Shown: positions 21,869-33,415 of the stretch, one piece after another
Layout: every line of letters starts with the position of its first letter
Numbering within the stretch: the first letter of the stretch is position 1
DNA from: Mesorhabditis belari
Lineage: Eukaryota; Nematoda; Chromadorea; Rhabditida; Rhabditidae
DNA length: 64,000 nt
Assembly: GCA_958450365.1 (NCBI GenBank)
Contig: CAUEEP010000938.1
Span: 248,001 to 312,000, forward strand
Direction of reading: 5' to 3'
Translations under genes and position numbers: made by a program
Notes under the pieces: generated by a model
Seen by the model: the letters and a program-made list of their open reading frames with translations, nothing else
What the model was told of the DNA's origin: nothing
Database searches by the model: none

Positions 21869-24624
21869 ATGTATCATATTTGTTTTGAATGCTTTAAAAA
21901 TAAACAATTTCTTAAAAAAACTGATTGCTCTGCCCCTTGGAATAACTAATTAGTTAAAAGCTTAACTTTTGCTTGAAAAATAATCCCCAATCCTCAAAAA
22001 TAACACACGGAACCCCTGGAGATGGTCGAATTCCAGAGAAAATACGGAGAATGAAAGAATTTCTGAGAGAACAATGGTCGAGAAGAGAGAGCATCCTCGT
22101 CTTTCAAGCCGCCGAAGAACCCACTTGTTGTGTTTTGAATAGGAGAAAAATCGGGGTGAAGGCGAAAAAAGGAAATGAAGAAAAGGAGATGTCTTTTGAG
22201 GTGTGACAATCAAGAATCCTCACGTGATTCGATCAGTTGAATGACGAAATGAAGTGATTGGTGTCTAGACTGACACGATTCGGTCGATGAATGAGAGGGT
22301 TGCTTGGTACGGTAATGCTGAGACTTTTGATCGTTTTGATCTGATCTAGCGTTTGTAAGACAGACCCAGGATAGGCCAGTACAAATCTAGCTACCCAGTT
22401 CTTTAATTTCAATCAACAGTAAAGCCAAGCCAGGACTGTCACCAAATCTGGTCTAAACTTGACCACCGTCTTGCAGATCATTCTAAACTTGATCACCGTC
22501 TCTCATTGCTGCTTAACTAAACTCTTTGTTCCATTAAACATCTCTCTCATTACTGAGCATTTGATGTTCTCGTTTGCTAAAACTTGCAAGACAAATAATC
22601 CCTTTGTGTCAATTTGCTCTCTTGCTAAACCTCACAAAAATTGAAACCCTATAACAAATCGATCTCAAATTTGTTTGTTAATCAGAACGTGTTTGATTTC
22701 TTTCACAAACACGAATCACAAACAATTCCTGATTGCTAATTCTCAAACAATTCCTTGTCTATTTGCATATCAAGTTTTTTCACGTCATCTAACTTGAATT
22801 TTTTTTTGGCAAGATAAACACTCTAGATATCACTGAAATTTTGAAGGAGATTCTGAGATTGAAGGGGAAAATCCCCGTTGGGTACTTGAAAAGAGGCAGG
22901 GATTCTTTTCTGGGTAAGAGAAAACAAACGAGAAATAACAAGACGAAGAAAATTTCAAGGTGGAGAAGAGGTGCGGTGAAAAGAAAGAAAGAAAGAAAGA
23001 AAGAAAGGACGCAGGCTTGGTCAGGTTACGCTTCGGGTGAAGGGAAGGGGTAGGTGCATTCTTGAAGAGACTGGGCACTGTCTCCGGACTCGCTCACCTA
23101 GCTAGCCCCTTGTAGAGCCACGCACACTCCTGAAGTCTCTTCGGAATCGGGAAAGAGATCGGATTCCCATTCATTTCTCCGCACAGAAGACAAAACACTG
23201 TCCATCCATGGTTCTTTCTTGAGAGAATGAGAGACCAATTGAAAAGTTTTCTCCGTTTTCAACCTTTTAGAAGAAACAGGAAGTGCTGGATTGGCACTGA
23301 TTGTGTTAAAGCGTTAACGAGGCAGAAATTTGAGCACTGATTGTGTAGCTTGCGTGGGTTGGATGGTCGAAGAGCGTCTACTAACTAAAAGTAGACGGGC
23401 TTACTGTAGTGGGCTTAACCATGGTTGTGCAATTGTTGACCAAAAAAGACACAGCTACTAGACACAGCTACAGCTCACTAGCAGTACAATTTCACAAATA
23501 ATAAAGTACTTTTCTATAGGCTCATTTCAAGATCTTTTCGTTTTTCAGATCAAATTTCACCCGCTATTTTATCGAGTTTTTTTTTTGTCGACGATAGCTT
23601 CAAATGATAAGTGTTTGCATGGCTATATATAGTTTTAAATTGAAAAAAACAAGTGTTAAATATTTCTAATCACCTTTGAACTTTGATTCATTTGAATGTT
23701 TCATATGTATGGGGTTGAGGACGTCATTCAAGTCAAGCACTCCCTGAAGACTCTCGTCTCTTCACATTTGGCTCTTCCGCAACTCAAACAAATACCCAAA
23801 AACGAACTAGCTCGAGTCGAAAAAGAATTTCAATTGGAACTGCACTTTTTTTGAGAATTGGAGAAGAATTTAATTCTCTACTTTATGGATTTTATTTTCC
23901 TTTGGTTCTCGTAAAAGTTTTTCTAAATTTCCTCAGGTGTGCTTTGCCTTGGGCGCTTTTTAGAGAGAAAAAGCGGAAGAAAAAGCACAAAGAGCACGTG
24001 TATTCAGAAGAACAAAAAGAAAAATAAAACAAAGAAGAACCTTTTCTCATTTTGTTTTCCTCTTTTCATTTACCTCTCAACAAAAACAAACACAAATTAG
24101 AAATTAGAAATTAGAAAAATTAGAAATACAAATTCATACGCTTAGTCAAATTTTAGAGAATAAAGAGGAATGGGCAGCTGCAGTTGTGTAGTAATTATGT
24201 TACTTATTACATCAATAGCCATATGACTTACTGCAAATAGCTTTTTGTGGCAGATAACTCTATAGGAAACTCTATAGGAAACTCTATAGAAATTGAATTC
24301 TTCTATAGAATTGTTCGCTTGGAGATGAATTTCTCAAAAGTCATGTTTAGCTGTAATTCCCACGTCATTGATCCCCTCAAAACTGGTTTTTCACTGACCC
24401 AAGCACGTTTTCTGTGTTTTCCTTACGATTCCATTAGCGTTAAACTCGAGTAGCTTAAAAAAAATGAACGAATTGCACTGGAATACGATGAAAAAAGGCC
24501 GATTTGGTGCGCGAGGGGATTGAGCCGGTAAAGGTGTGCATAGGGTTTTGCTCTTTCCTTTTCACTTCTCACTTCTACGTGTGAGCTTTTTTTCCTAAAG
24601 CTTTACGAAAAAAGAGGCCGGTAA

Positions 24625-24690
24625 GTGTGATAATCACTTTAGAAGTGCGCAAAAGTGCACACATATATGGTGGAAAAGTTCTGGAGACGA
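24625..24690 (+). promoter_or_regulatory. GATA-type module, distal copy
   Basis: It contains GTGATAATCACTTTA, then AAGTGCGCAAAAGTGCA and GGAAAAGTTCTGGAG. A second copy lies at 25121-25180, about 500 bases before the abu-like ATG. TGATAATCA is a palindrome built on the GATAA site bound by ELT-type GATA factors in nematode gut and epidermis; use as an enhancer is inference. Confidence 0.4.
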
Positions 24691-24887
24691 GAAGCGCTCA
24701 ATTGAATCATTCGAAAGTGAGAAGTCTTTGTTTTTCTGTTCTTTCAAACAGTCTTTGTGTTTTTCAAAGAAATTCTTTGAGTTATAGGTTGATTAGATAT
24801 CGCTAGCCACTAACAAAAATGAAGCTTTTAAAGAAAAGCGAATAGTTTCAGCTAATAACTAGATATTTCATTCTTAAAAGAAACTTA

Positions 24888-25010
24888 AAGCTTCAATCTA
24901 GCTTCAATCTAAGCCAGCTTCAATCTAAACCAGCTTCAATCTAAACCAGCTTCAATCTAAGCCAGCTTCAATCTAAACCAGCTTCAAACTAAACCAGCTT
25001 CAATCTCAAT
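24888..25010. repeat. Minisatellite, CTTCAATCTAAACCAG unit
   Basis: About seven units of 15-17 bases (AGCTTCAATCTAA(A/G)CC) in the gap upstream of the abu-like gene. Confidence 0.85.
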
Positions 25011-25120
25011 TATCCCTTCCCTTTTTCAACAATCTAAGCTAATCTTGATTTTATTTATCCTATCATCACAAGTTTCTCGACTTTCCCACAGCTACGTCGC
25101 ACGTGTACTTTTTTGGGCCA

Positions 25121-25180
25121 TGTGATAATCACTTTAAAGTGCGCAGAAGTGCAAACACTAGATGGAAGAGTTCCGGAGCC
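25121..25180 (+). promoter_or_regulatory. GATA-type module, proximal copy
   Basis: TGTGATAATCACTTTA, AAGTGCGCAGAAGTGCA and GGAAGAGTTCCGGAG are in the same order and spacing as the 24625 copy, with a few substitutions. Confidence 0.4.
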
Positions 25181-25664
25181 GGATCGGAGCCCCATCCACC
25201 ATCCATCCCATCCATCCATCTACCTGCAATCTCTCTTTTTCTCTCCCTCAACTATTGTGTGAGTCTCTCAGATGAGTGAGGGATTCTCTTTCCCTCTTTC
25301 CTTTCCAACGATCTACAAAAGGCGGGCGCGGAAGGGGGAAAAGGGGCGGAGTCCTTCATCTCCTCAAATTCTTCCCCTTCTTCCACACATTCACTTTCAT
25401 TCATTTTACTGATTATCACGCCGGCATGCCACTAATTGCTGGCATCAATGCTTCATTTAGAAGCTAGACATTAAAAGATTCAATTTATCTTTTCTCAATT
25501 CTCAATCACTTTACTTTAAACTTTATGAGCTTCTTTTAGCTTTTCAGTCTTCACTCCATCTATTGTTCCATGTTTTTTTGCACAGATTAACTCCAATCAC
25601 TTCATCAACTCTTTTCAGATTTTCAAACGGGTAATCGAGACTTGCAGTTGACTTTAAAAGTGCA

Positions 25665-28600
25665 ATGAAACGTTTTCGAGCAACCTTTTTCCTCGGGCTT
25701 CTCCTCATTGTCGGTGGATATGCTGAAGATTTAACAACAGCAAAGGTTTTTATTTAGACTCTATTTCATATCTTGAAACCAGCTCCAGTCTAAACTATCC
25801 CGCGAATTTCTTGATCCGTTTAGCAAAATTCTCAGCTTTTATCTTTACTTGACTATGCGAATAGTTAAAAGAACCAAACTTATAATTTTCATCACCCTTT
25901 CAGCCGTCAAACTCGACCGAAGCCATTCCAGCAAAAGAATTGAAAGTATCACGAGCAAAGAGACAATGCTGTCAAACATCTTCCAATTGTAATTGTGGAT
26001 CCACATCCAGCAGCACATCAACCTGTGTTCCGATTTGTATTCAAGTGAATGAGTCAATTTTTTCATTACAAATTCTTTCTTCAGACCTGCCAGCAAAGCT
26101 GTGGCACGAATTCGGCTTGCTCGAATGCCTGCCCGACCTCGTGTAACACACAGTGTGGATCCTCGAGCAACAACAACAACAATGTGAGTGCTTTAAAAAT
26201 ACATTTATTCACAAAAATAATGTGAACAAACAATACACAAGCAGCGCAATCCTTAAATTGAGGGAAAAAACCCAGATAACCAAAAAAAAAGTAATAATCT
26301 AGCTGTGGGATTGAACCCCTGACCTCCGGACTAAGATACAAAGCAAGAAGTCCAAATCCAAATCCTAATCTCAACCTGTTTAAGATGATCCTAATCCCAT
26401 CGATTCCATCATCCTCATCTTCATGTTCTTCATGTCAACAGAGCTGCAACTCTTGCACGACTCCCGTTTGCCAACAAACTTGTCAAGCCAACTGTGCTTC
26501 GCAGTGTGGAGGAAACACGCCACAGGTTTGCTAGAGATTTGATATTTTGCTGTTAAGCTTTTGCCAGTCTGGTTTGTTAGAGAAGAACATCTGATTCCAG
26601 GTGATCTACATCCCAAGCACTTCATCTTCATCTTGCTCATCTTCGTCAAACAACTGCAATCAATGCCAAGTGGGTCTTTTCTTGAAGACTTTTCTTGAAG
26701 TTTTCTTGTTTTCTCGTCATTTCTGTTGTGTCCTTTAAAGTTTTAGAAAACGTTTTTAATTTCAGAGCTGTTGCGCAAACACTTGTGGCACCTCTTCCAA
26801 CTGTAATTCTCAATGCTCAAACAGTTGCTGTCAATCAAACAGCAACTGTTGCTCATCGGGCACACAACAAGCGGTTGGTTGATTGATTAATTTAGCTTAC
26901 AAGAAATAGCTTTCAGTTCATCCTAATCCCCACAAGCTCCTCTTCATCTTGCGGCACTTCTAGCAACTCTTGTGGATCTTGTCAGGTAATGAGAGATTCA
27001 AAAAACGAATACCGTTTGTCTTGGGACGACACGAAGTGAACATTTCCTAAACTTTTCCATATTCAGAGCTGTTGCGCAAACACTTGTGGTTCCTCGTCCA
27101 ACTGCTATTCACAGTGCTCGAACAGTTGCTGTCAGAGTCAGAGCAATTGCTGTGGATCGTCCAACTCCAACAACCAAGCCGTAAGATTTTGAAACAAAAT
27201 CATGGCAAAACGTCTAACTCAAGGCAAATGCAGAAATTTAAAATTTGAGCTCTCTTTAGATCATTTTGGTGCCAACTTCCTCGTCGTGCTCCTCCTCGTC
27301 GAACTCTTGCTCATCATGCCAGGTATTTTGGCTAATAATAATCTCCGAAATGTAGCTTATCAAATAACCCAAAGTCTTCATTTAAAGATGAGTAACATTT
27401 TTAGAACTGCTGTGTGAACTCGTGTCAGACCTCTTCTTGCGTGAACTCGTGCTCGAACAGCTGCTCGAGTTGCACAACCACAACCAGCGCTCCACAGGTA
27501 GGCAAATAGTATAAAATAGTATCATCACTTTATCATACAATTAAGCAAACTTACATACTTTCAAGGAAATTACGGAATCGGCCCCATTTGCTAATTACTT
27601 TTTGGTCATGGTAAAAGAAAAACGGTACAAGTTCCTAGGAAAAAGTTCAGGGTGTGGTCGGCTTTAAACTTATCATCGGGGATGATTTTGTTTTAGAAGA
27701 GTAGCACAAAAGGTTAAACGGCTTTCCCCAAAACGCTCACCACATAACAAGAAAACGCAAAATCCAGCATAAGGTTAACGCTCGTGATACGAGTACACAA
27801 CGGATTGATGCTTCGTTGGTAACACAAATATTAGCAAATTCCTTCTATAATGTTGGATCAGTTATCTAAACAGAACCTAGAACTTTAGGGGTAGTTTAAA
27901 GTATATAGGATTTATAGTTTTACGCTTTATTAATACAGAATGAAAAGGCAATGATACCAAAAATTACCAAAACAACGCGTGAAGGGAAACATCAAATCCT
28001 GAAAGAACAAGAGCAAAACTCGAAAGCTAAAAGGGCAAAAAAGCAACAAACACAAGTTTTCTCGAAAAAACAGAAAAAACGCACAAGCCAAAACAAAAAA
28101 GAAATTCAGGAAAGCGAACTAATTTGCATTTAATTTACGAGACGAAAAAGCGACGCAAATTAAACGCAAACAGGAACGTAATTTTTGAAGGGAACGGACG
28201 CGACTTAATCAATATCTAGATATATATTATTATTATTATTATATATATTATCTACATATATATTGTCATATCCATAACACATATCTAGATCATCATTGTG
28301 CCGTCTTCATCCTCGTCCTCGTGCAACTCATGCCAAAACAGTTGTGCCAACTCGTGCTCGACTTCATCATGCTACAATCAAGTATAAAAGATTATTGATT
28401 AAATGTTTAGAAAAAAATATCGATTTAATAGATTTATTCTACCCATTTAGTGCTCGTCTAACTGTTGCCAGAGCAACTCGAACTGCTGCCCATCATCCTC
28501 TTCATCCTCTTCATCTTCGTGCAACCAGTGTGCCTCATCTTGCTTGAATAGGTTAAAAATATCTAAATATTAAAGAATTTTGTTAATCTATTAAATAAAA

Positions 28601-30023
28601 TAGTTTTTATTTCAATAATTCCAGCTGCTCGTCAAATACAAACAACTGTGCGAACACTTGTGCCAATCAGTGCTCTTCGTCGTGCGGCTCATCCAGCAAC
28701 GCTCAGCAGGTACAGAAATGACTGTATCCTTACAAATTTGCAGATAATTTCTCAAAAATATTCATTCATTGAAAGTTCTAGATTGTTCTCCTGATCAGCG
28801 CTCAAAACGCCTGCTCAAACTCGTGCCAGCAAGCCTGCACAAACTCTTGCTCCACCCCGACTTGTCAATCCAGCTGCTCATCGTCGTGTCAACAAGTAAT
28901 ACAAAGAATAAACTTATATCAGAAATTTATTTAGTAGTTTAAATCAATTTTGAAAGCTTTTTAATGTCTTTTCTACTAAAAGCGCTTTCAGGCTTGCACC
29001 CCATCATGCTCCTCAAGCGGATGCTCTACCTCATCAACGTGAGCTCATTTTTTGACAATCTAAAGCAAATCTTTTTTGATGAGTGGCACGACTGGCTGCG
29101 CCACGGCAACAAAAGCCTCTGTCTTGTTGCCAAGGCCTTGTCGCCGTGACGCAGTGCGCTTGTTTACAGCCCACAAGATCCGGGTTCGACTCCCAGCTGT
29201 GTCATGACTTTTGCTTTTAAAAAAACGAAATATTAGATGCACAACTAAATAAAATTCTAAGCCTAAAAAACTAAAAAACACGTAAATCGGTCCTCGGGGA
29301 GCCGAGAGCTGACGCGTACAGACGGATGGACAAACACCTCCCTTTTATATACAGTAGATACCTAACTACATCAAGTTATCAAATAGTAACCAAAGCTCTA
29401 AGATTAAACAGCTTCAAATCAAAATCTATCTTTCAGAACAAGCCAGCCAGTGGTGATCGTTGTCCCCTCACAATCCAACTCGAATCAATGCTCGTCAGCT
29501 TGTCAACAATCGTGCGGAAGTGCCTGTGGAAGCAATTCAGCTTGCTCAAACAGTTGCCAGAGCAGGTAAACTTGTAAATAATGCAAGATTCAATTCATCA
29601 ATCTATTCCAGCTGTTTGCCCGCTTGTCAAACCTCATCGTGCTCCACTGGTTCGTGCAATTCCGCCACCACCAGCCAACCAATCATCATTTTGCAAAACC
29701 AAGGGTATTAGAAGCTTTCAATTCTTAAAGTTTCTTATCCACTCAGAACCTCGTCTTGTCAAAACTCTTGTCAAAACGCTTGTGTGCAATCGTGTCAACA
29801 ATCTTCCTCATCATCGGTCTGCGCTCCACTCTGCCAAGACACTTGTTCCACAACTTGCAGTCAGGTAATATCAATCAATCAAAGTCTGGGATTATAGTCA
29901 GCTTGTACTTTTTAGGCTCAACAAATCGTGGTGCCTTGTCAGGCGTCAACGAGCGGTTCATGCAGTTGCTCGAGTGGGTATTCACAGTGTGGCTCATCCT
30001 GTTGTCGACATCGACGAGCATAA
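25665..30023 (+). CDS. Secreted Cys/Ser/Gln-rich protein of abu/pqn type
   Basis: Nineteen exons, all phase-consistent, give 621 residues: 25665-25745, 25904-26044, 26085-26183, 26385-26525, 26601-26669, 26766-26873, 26917-26985, 27067-27180, 27260-27322, 27405-27497, 28289-28381, 28451-28551, 28625-28709, 28782-28895, 28992-29038, 29437-29565, 29612-29704, 29747-29864, 29916-30023. A signal peptide (1-20) precedes a furin-like RAKR (44-47) and then QCC. The rest is nearly all Cys, Ser, Gln, Asn and Thr with spaced Cys pairs (SCCANTC, SNSCCQ, CQQSC). Exons repeat as pairs: a short exon beginning (I/F)I(L/V)(I/V)PTSS followed by one beginning (S/N)CC(A/V)N. The abu/pqn genes of C. elegans are Cys- and Gln-rich secreted proteins linked to the pharyngeal cuticle, so a disulphide-linked matrix role is likely. 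The acceptor before 26385 (gtttaag) is weak. Confidence 0.75.
26215..26380 (-). repeat. tRNA-derived SINE-like element, reversed
   Basis: Read on the minus strand, TTAGTCCGGAGGTCAGGGG then GGTTCAATCCC (B box) is followed by an AT-rich tail. It fills an abu-like gene intron and ends within about 10 bases of the acceptor for the exon at 26385, which may explain that weak acceptor. Confidence 0.5.
27650..28215 (+). repeat. Unclassified intronic element U1, copy 2
   Basis: Collinear with 15950-16490. Opening GTG.GACC/TCGGCTTTAA, GGGGATGATT.TG, TAGCACAAAAGGTTAAA, TATTAATACAGAA, then a Lys-rich A-biased stretch and GGGAACGGACGCGAC. It lies in the same orientation relative to its host gene as copy 1. 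Long (AT)n/ATT repeats follow at 28215-28265. Confidence 0.6.
29076..29345 (+). repeat. tRNA-derived SINE-like element S3
   Basis: GCCGTGACGCAGTGCGC (A-box-like) and GGTTCGACTCC (consensus B box) are followed by an A/T-rich body and the tail CGTACAGACGGATGGACAAA, then CTCCCTTTTATATA. The same head and tail occur at 36449-36690 and, reversed, at 31262-31612. A partial reversed head lies at 29080-29105. It sits in an abu-like gene intron. Confidence 0.7.
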
Positions 30024-30476
30024 AAATGTCTCTTCAATTGGTCATCCCAACCAGAGACGAGAGGTGAGAAAACCCTATGGAAAAAAGTAATGAAATAGCA
30101 TAAGGTATGACAACTATAGTGATAAATAGTTAACTATTTCTTTTGTAAGACAGTACATCGATTTCCAGCTTCCAAACATAAACCCATCGTCTCGGTCCTT
30201 GCCACACATTCCGCCAAAGAAATATTAGAATTCATTGTCCCGATTCAGTTCTTTTTCAAGATAGCTTTTCTATTTTTTGTATATTGTTGTCTGTACATTT
30301 AGGCAAATAATTTATTTGTTAAAAATTGTTGCAAAAACGCTAAGAGAATAAAATATTTGCTCATTTAACCAGGGAAAGACGTTGGAATGAAATATTGGAG
30401 TAAAAAAATTGGTTACAAACATAATACTGAATTTTTAAACCTTAAAACATCTAGATACGTTTTAATTATTATTTTC
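30024..30476. other. Convergent 3' gap between abu-like and DUF273 genes
   Basis: It holds AATAAA on the plus strand at 30347-30352 and AATAAA on the minus strand at 30311-30316 (TTTATT on plus). If both are used, the two transcripts overlap tail to tail. Nothing else is seen. Confidence 0.5.
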
Positions 30477-32895
30477 CTATGCCAAGAAACAATTTGGGAA
30501 ACAGTCCTCCATTTCACTCGCAAACGACCATGGAATCACCCGAGATACCTGAAATTTGAAATCTTTCGATCTTGACCTCCAATTTTCTCCAATAAAGGCC
30601 TCCACTTTTTATCGCATTACTCATTACTCACATTTTTGATTTCACTGCCGAATTTCCGATCCAAATTCAGCAACATTTCATAGATTTCTTTTGTGGAAAG
30701 ACGAGAATTGTTATGATAAAACCATCCATTCAATGTCCCCACAGCACATTGACTCAAATCCGGCATTTTCTAGAATGGTGCAATTCTTCTGGAATCTGTG
30801 TACAAATGGAGACATGTTTTTGTTGCGTTAGGGATTTTCTGCTTTGGAATCTTCTGAAACAAGTTCCGAAATCTCACCTCAAATGGCGATCTCCATCCAC
30901 TCTGTCCAATCTCATTCAATTTCCAGCCATGGAACATGAAATCGCTCGTATGAAATCTAAAGTAAAGCAAAAACGGTCCTTTAATTTCAGAACTAACTTG
31001 TCATTACTGATAAACGAATCCCTCGCAAATCCCTGAGCTCTTGGCAGAATTTTCAGCTTTCCCGGCCAAAAACGATTTGCTCCTGAAGCTTTAGGTTTTA
31101 GAATATGAATCTTTTCCTTACCAAACATAATCTTTGTGCAAAAAACGAAAGCCAGATAACTTTCATAGCCGGTCGTATTGTGCCAGATTTTATTGCAAAC
31201 ATTTACAGCAGCTGGGGCTGTCTTGTTGAAGATCGTTTGAAGGGTGTGCATCTAGAAGAATTTCTCAATCTATTATTTTTAAAAGAGCAGCGTCTGTCTG
31301 TCCAGGCTTTTTCTCAGCCGTCTTTATGCCAAAAAAGCTAAAATTATTTATAAAGTCTTAACCTATAACATGATTCTGTCATTTAAAAACAAAAAATTTA
31401 AAAGTCAAAGCAAAGCGGCACTATAGGGGTCGAATCGCAGCCCAACTGCGCCATAGACAAGCGCCCTCTCGACTGCGTCATAGACAAGCGCCCTCTCGAC
31501 TGCGTCATAGACAAGCGCCCTTTCGACTGCGCCATAGACAAGCGCCCTCTCGGCTGCGTCATAGACAAGCGCCCTCTCGACTGCGCCACAGCGGCACCGC
31601 TGGCCTGGGTATAAGATCACTGTTTAAACATCTTAAAACAAGACAAAACATATTCGAAATCAGAATCACCCACATGCAATACACAATTGTCACTTGTCCC
31701 AAATGGAATCCTCGGATGATCGAATTCCCACATTGACCATCGCTTGATAAAATCATAGGCAAACTCCGAGTTTTTTACCTAGAAAAGGCTTCAGATTGAT
31801 TTCTTTTTATGAAATTAACCAAAAATATCCCAGCAGTGATTTCCCAATTAAAGAAGCGCTCGTAAAAGATGAGATTCACTCGATCATCGATCCATTCTTC
31901 GATACAGTGCTCCGGGTTTACGACAGCTAAAACTTTTGTGAAGTTAGAAATTAAAAAAACCTAAAATGACTTGGAAATTTTGCTTTTAGCTTTCAAGTTT
32001 TAGATTCACGATGATGATGATCTCTTTGTTGATGATCTCTTTGTTTACCTGTATCCGCATCCATCACTAACATCCAATCGGTATCATTCAAATATTGCAA
32101 CAGAGCACAATGTCTTCGGAACATGATCTATTCAACAAAAAGCTCAATTTACTCTTTACGACAAACATCTTTGTGTCGATCACAGTTATTTTTCACTTTT
32201 GGCTCATTGTAGAGATCGACGAGGAGTAGCTCGTAGTTGGTGGTTTGGAGATAGCATTTCAGAGTTTGTTGAGCGACTCGATAGCGGCTAAATAGGGTAG
32301 ATTGAAGCTTAAAGTATGTAAAGTTTTATATTTACGTAACTACGATAGGCTTTTTGAAGCGCACACTTTAGAAAGCGCATTAATCACGAGGAAAACAACT
32401 CACTGATGAAAGCTTCCATTCTGATAGGCGATGAAGATCTTCACTCGACCATATGGATGCTCGCAGGCTTCCATGTTCTTTCTGTAAAAAATTGTCACCT
32501 CTACAAGCATCAATCCAATAAACACTGGTTCATCTAGCTAGCAAGTATATGATTGCATTTGCTTTGCACTAGAAAAGATATTCAATTACTCTCGGACCAA
32601 GTCAGCCAGCTTCTCTGAGCTAATCTTTTACTTTTTTTGAGTTCATGGCCTTGGCTTGGAAATTTGGCGATGTTCAAGATTAAACAAAAGTCCACTCATC
32701 AAACCTCTTTGGATAATTGTGCGGTGTTCGAATTGTCATCGTGGCATCTGGCTGTTGCACCTTTTTTGGCTCTTCCCTCACAATGTCATCATTTTCCCCT
32801 TGCGGCAATCTCTCCACCAATAACACCAACAACAACAATCCGCCAATGACATAGAATATTGATGCGACAAAATTTCGAATCGATGTGAAACGCAT
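30477..32895 (-). CDS. DUF273 family type II membrane glycosyltransferase-like protein
   Basis: Eleven phase-consistent exons, 5' to 3' on the minus strand: 32895-32705, 32481-32404, 32287-32167, 32127-32049, 31926-31820, 31778-31674, 31251-31122, 31082-30998, 30956-30878, 30769-30632, 30548-30477; 394 residues. A short cytosolic end and one TM (about 10-27) suggest a Golgi type II protein. The lumenal part has MDADTAVVNP with a DxD at 153-155, then [20 protein letters not shown] and [17 protein letters not shown], ending in [11 protein letters not shown]273 is an abundant nematode family related to GT-A transferases with a DxD metal/nucleotide-sugar site. The donor and acceptor substrates are unknown. 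An in-frame Met at 33072 would add 59 residues before the TM; I prefer 32895 because the TM then lies at the usual place. A SINE sits in the intron at 31252-31673. Confidence 0.75.
31262..31612 (-). repeat. SINE-like element S4 (reversed) with five A-box half repeats
   Basis: Read on the minus strand, the tRNA-like head has five 27-base repeats containing CGCAGTCGAGAGGGCGCTTG (31455-31590), then one B-box-like GATTCGACCCC, an AT body and the tail GGACAGACAGACGCTGCTCT. The 27-base period gives the open frames with a nine-residue repeat; these are not genes. Confidence 0.75.
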
Positions 32896-33415
32896 TTTCG
32901 ATTGTGGCACATTTCCTTTCCTGTTCTCTTCACCAGAGTCGATCCATGTTTCGATCATCCGTGTTACAAAATGTTTGCTTAAACGTGTCCCACCTTTCTG
33001 TCGAGAATCGAAATTTGCGTGTATTTGTGTGATTACTTGGCAATTACATTTGAGAGAAAACACAGTTGTCACACAAAAAAAAATTGATTTGACTTTTCTC
33101 CTACAAGAGTTGAAGCAATTGCTAAAAGCTCTATGCTAAAAGTTGGCTGTTTTTCAAAAGTATTGCAAATTAAGGCTCGAAAAAGTACTTTTATTCAAAA
33201 ATCCGAAAAAACCCGCAAAAATATGTATGCAAGAAAGAGTAGGAGAAAGTTCATAAAAATCATCACAGTGTAGAAAGTTTAGGCAAAATAAAGTAATGTG
33301 TCAAATAATTACCTATTTGGCCAGCCAAAAGTCGTAGATCAACGACCACTTTATTCAGATCCATTAAGAAAACAATAAACTATTTAAAATACATGTACAT
33401 GGATATAAAAATAGT

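Larger units (their letters stand above)
21869..25664. other. Intergenic, upstream of the abu-like gene
   Basis: I see no convincing gene. It contains a GAAA run (22980-23010), an AACTCTATAGGA triplicate (24255-24295), two copies of a 60-bp GATA-containing module (24625-24690, 25121-25180) and a CTTCAATCTAAACCAG minisatellite (24888-25010). Short opposed frames at 21962-22213 have no splice or family support. Confidence 0.45.

Noticed and set aside
30770..30877. Extra DUF273 exon reading [14 protein letters not shown]
   Set aside because: It ends in a stop and no donor keeps phase; splicing directly from 30878 to 30769 keeps the frame.
31398..31620. Minus-strand frames with a nine-residue repeat
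   Set aside because: They come from the 27-base repeats of a SINE head and have no start or splice support.
32896..33072. Upstream start for the DUF273 protein
   Set aside because: It would put 59 residues before the TM anchor, unusual for a type II Golgi protein, though it stays in frame; left open but not chosen.
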